From: Acidobacteriota bacterium
GTDB taxonomy: Bacteria > Acidobacteriota > Terriglobia > Terriglobales > Acidobacteriaceae
DNA: 5,865 nucleotides
NCBI GenBank assembly: GCA_003225615.1
Contig: QIAS01000294.1
Span: forward strand, 1-5,865
Direction of reading: 5' to 3'
Position numbers and translations under genes: made by a program. Position 1 is the stretch's first letter. The number at the start of each line of letters is the position of its first letter. Shown here one piece after another: positions 5,378 to 5,865 of this stretch. Under the pieces are notes generated by a model, which saw nothing but the letters and a program-made list of their open reading frames with translations, was not told the origin of the DNA and searched no databases.

Positions 5378-5865
5378 TTAGCGGCGTCGTGCCGGGAAGT
5401 GGTAATGCACGTCCTGCTTGGAAGCAATAGGTCTACCGTCGCGAGTTGCCGGTCGAAAGTGCCAATTTTGCAGGCTCGCCATCACCTTGGTATCAATCTC
5501 CGGCGTGAGACTCTGAAGCACAATCGTACGAACCACGTTACCTTGCTCGTCAATCATGATCTCCACAATCACATCGCCTTCCAGACCGCCTGCCAGGTCG
5601 CCAGGCAGCACTATAGGATCGGACCCCGAAGCCCACAGAGCAGGTCGAACTTCAAAACCTGAGATCGCCCCTTGCGAAACTGATCCATAAGGAGATCCTG
5701 CAGGGATGGCCGGCTGTCCGGTCGAGTCAGCAACCGCACGATCTTCCTGCGCTTCCTTAGATAATTGTCGTTCGCTCTCGCGTGTCTTTCCGATATTGCG
5801 CGATCGAGTCCAAGTGATGTGGGTGCGCCCCGCCGGTTGGTGTGATGCTTTGTTTGATTCTGCCC
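5378..5865 (-). CDS. TonB-type C-terminal domain protein (5' end beyond window)
   Basis: The minus strand is open from the window edge to a TAA at 5378-5380, giving 161 visible residues without the N-terminus. The first part is polar and charged with little hydrophobicity, as in a periplasmic linker (TRESERQLSKEAQEDRA, then GQPAIPAGSPYGSVSQGA). It leads into a TonB_C-type fold: GDVIVEIMIDEQGNV, then SLQNWHFRPATRDGRPI and a terminal VHYHFP strand. Family knowledge: TonB proteins use proton-motive-force energy from ExbB-ExbD to drive outer-membrane transporters. Many acidobacterial proteins carry this domain without proof of that role, and the N-terminal membrane anchor cannot be seen here. A GTG at 5611 could be read as a start for a short product, but the family-like sequence continues well upstream of it. 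The gene converges on the kinase gene with 2 bases between stop codons and no terminator. Confidence 0.8.
   Translation of the reverse strand, partial: AESNKASHQPAGRTHITWTRSRNIGKTRESERQLSKEAQEDRAVADSTGQPAIPAGSPYGSVSQGAISGFEVRPALWASGSDPIVLPGDLAGGLEGDVIVEIMIDEQGNVVRTIVLQSLTPEIDTKVMASLQNWHFRPATRDGRPIASKQDVHYHFPARRR

Overview
The window looks like a chromosomal stretch from an Acidobacteriota-type soil bacterium (Terriglobia/Koribacter-like). This is inferred from protein style: the GT87-type membrane protein, the Crp/Fnr protein and the TonB-type C-terminus all resemble acidobacterial forms as I remember them. No marker gene settles the taxonomy. There are seven protein genes, two of them cut by the window edges. 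I see no RNA gene, mobile element or CRISPR array, and no gene-free stretch longer than about 170 bases.

Layout. On the minus strand, bases 1-1027 hold a GT87-type membrane glycosyltransferase (3' end off-window) and 1197-1547 a small YtxH-type protein. These are followed by a Crp/Fnr-family regulator (1690-2472), a receiver-only response regulator (2636-3031) and a full NarL/FixJ-type response regulator with a LuxR HTH (3182-3823). On the plus strand, diverging from that regulator, is a soluble PAS-PAS-HisKA_3-HATPase histidine kinase (3888-5375). It converges, with a 2-base gap, on a TonB-type protein on the minus strand (5378-5865, 5' end off-window).

The core is a compact signalling island: kinase, DNA-binding response regulator, stand-alone receiver and Crp/Fnr regulator. 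The gene set parallels the rhizobial FixL-FixJ-FixK cascade. The strongest non-coding signal is an 18-bp inverted repeat, ACTAGG-N6-CCTAGT. It occurs twice, once upstream of the receiver-only gene and once upstream of the Crp/Fnr gene. In both places it sits exactly 22 nt before a TAC(A/T)GT -10-like hexamer on the minus strand. The layout matches a dimeric LuxR/NarL-type response-regulator site, so I propose that the local LuxR-type regulator drives both genes. The Crp/Fnr protein would then act as the second tier and the receiver-only protein as a feedback or phosphate-sink element. A near-consensus Crp-type box lies upstream of the ytxH-like gene, and two overlapping palindromes lie upstream of the crp-like gene. 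No ligand, signal or target has been demonstrated; these links come from sequence patterns and analogy.
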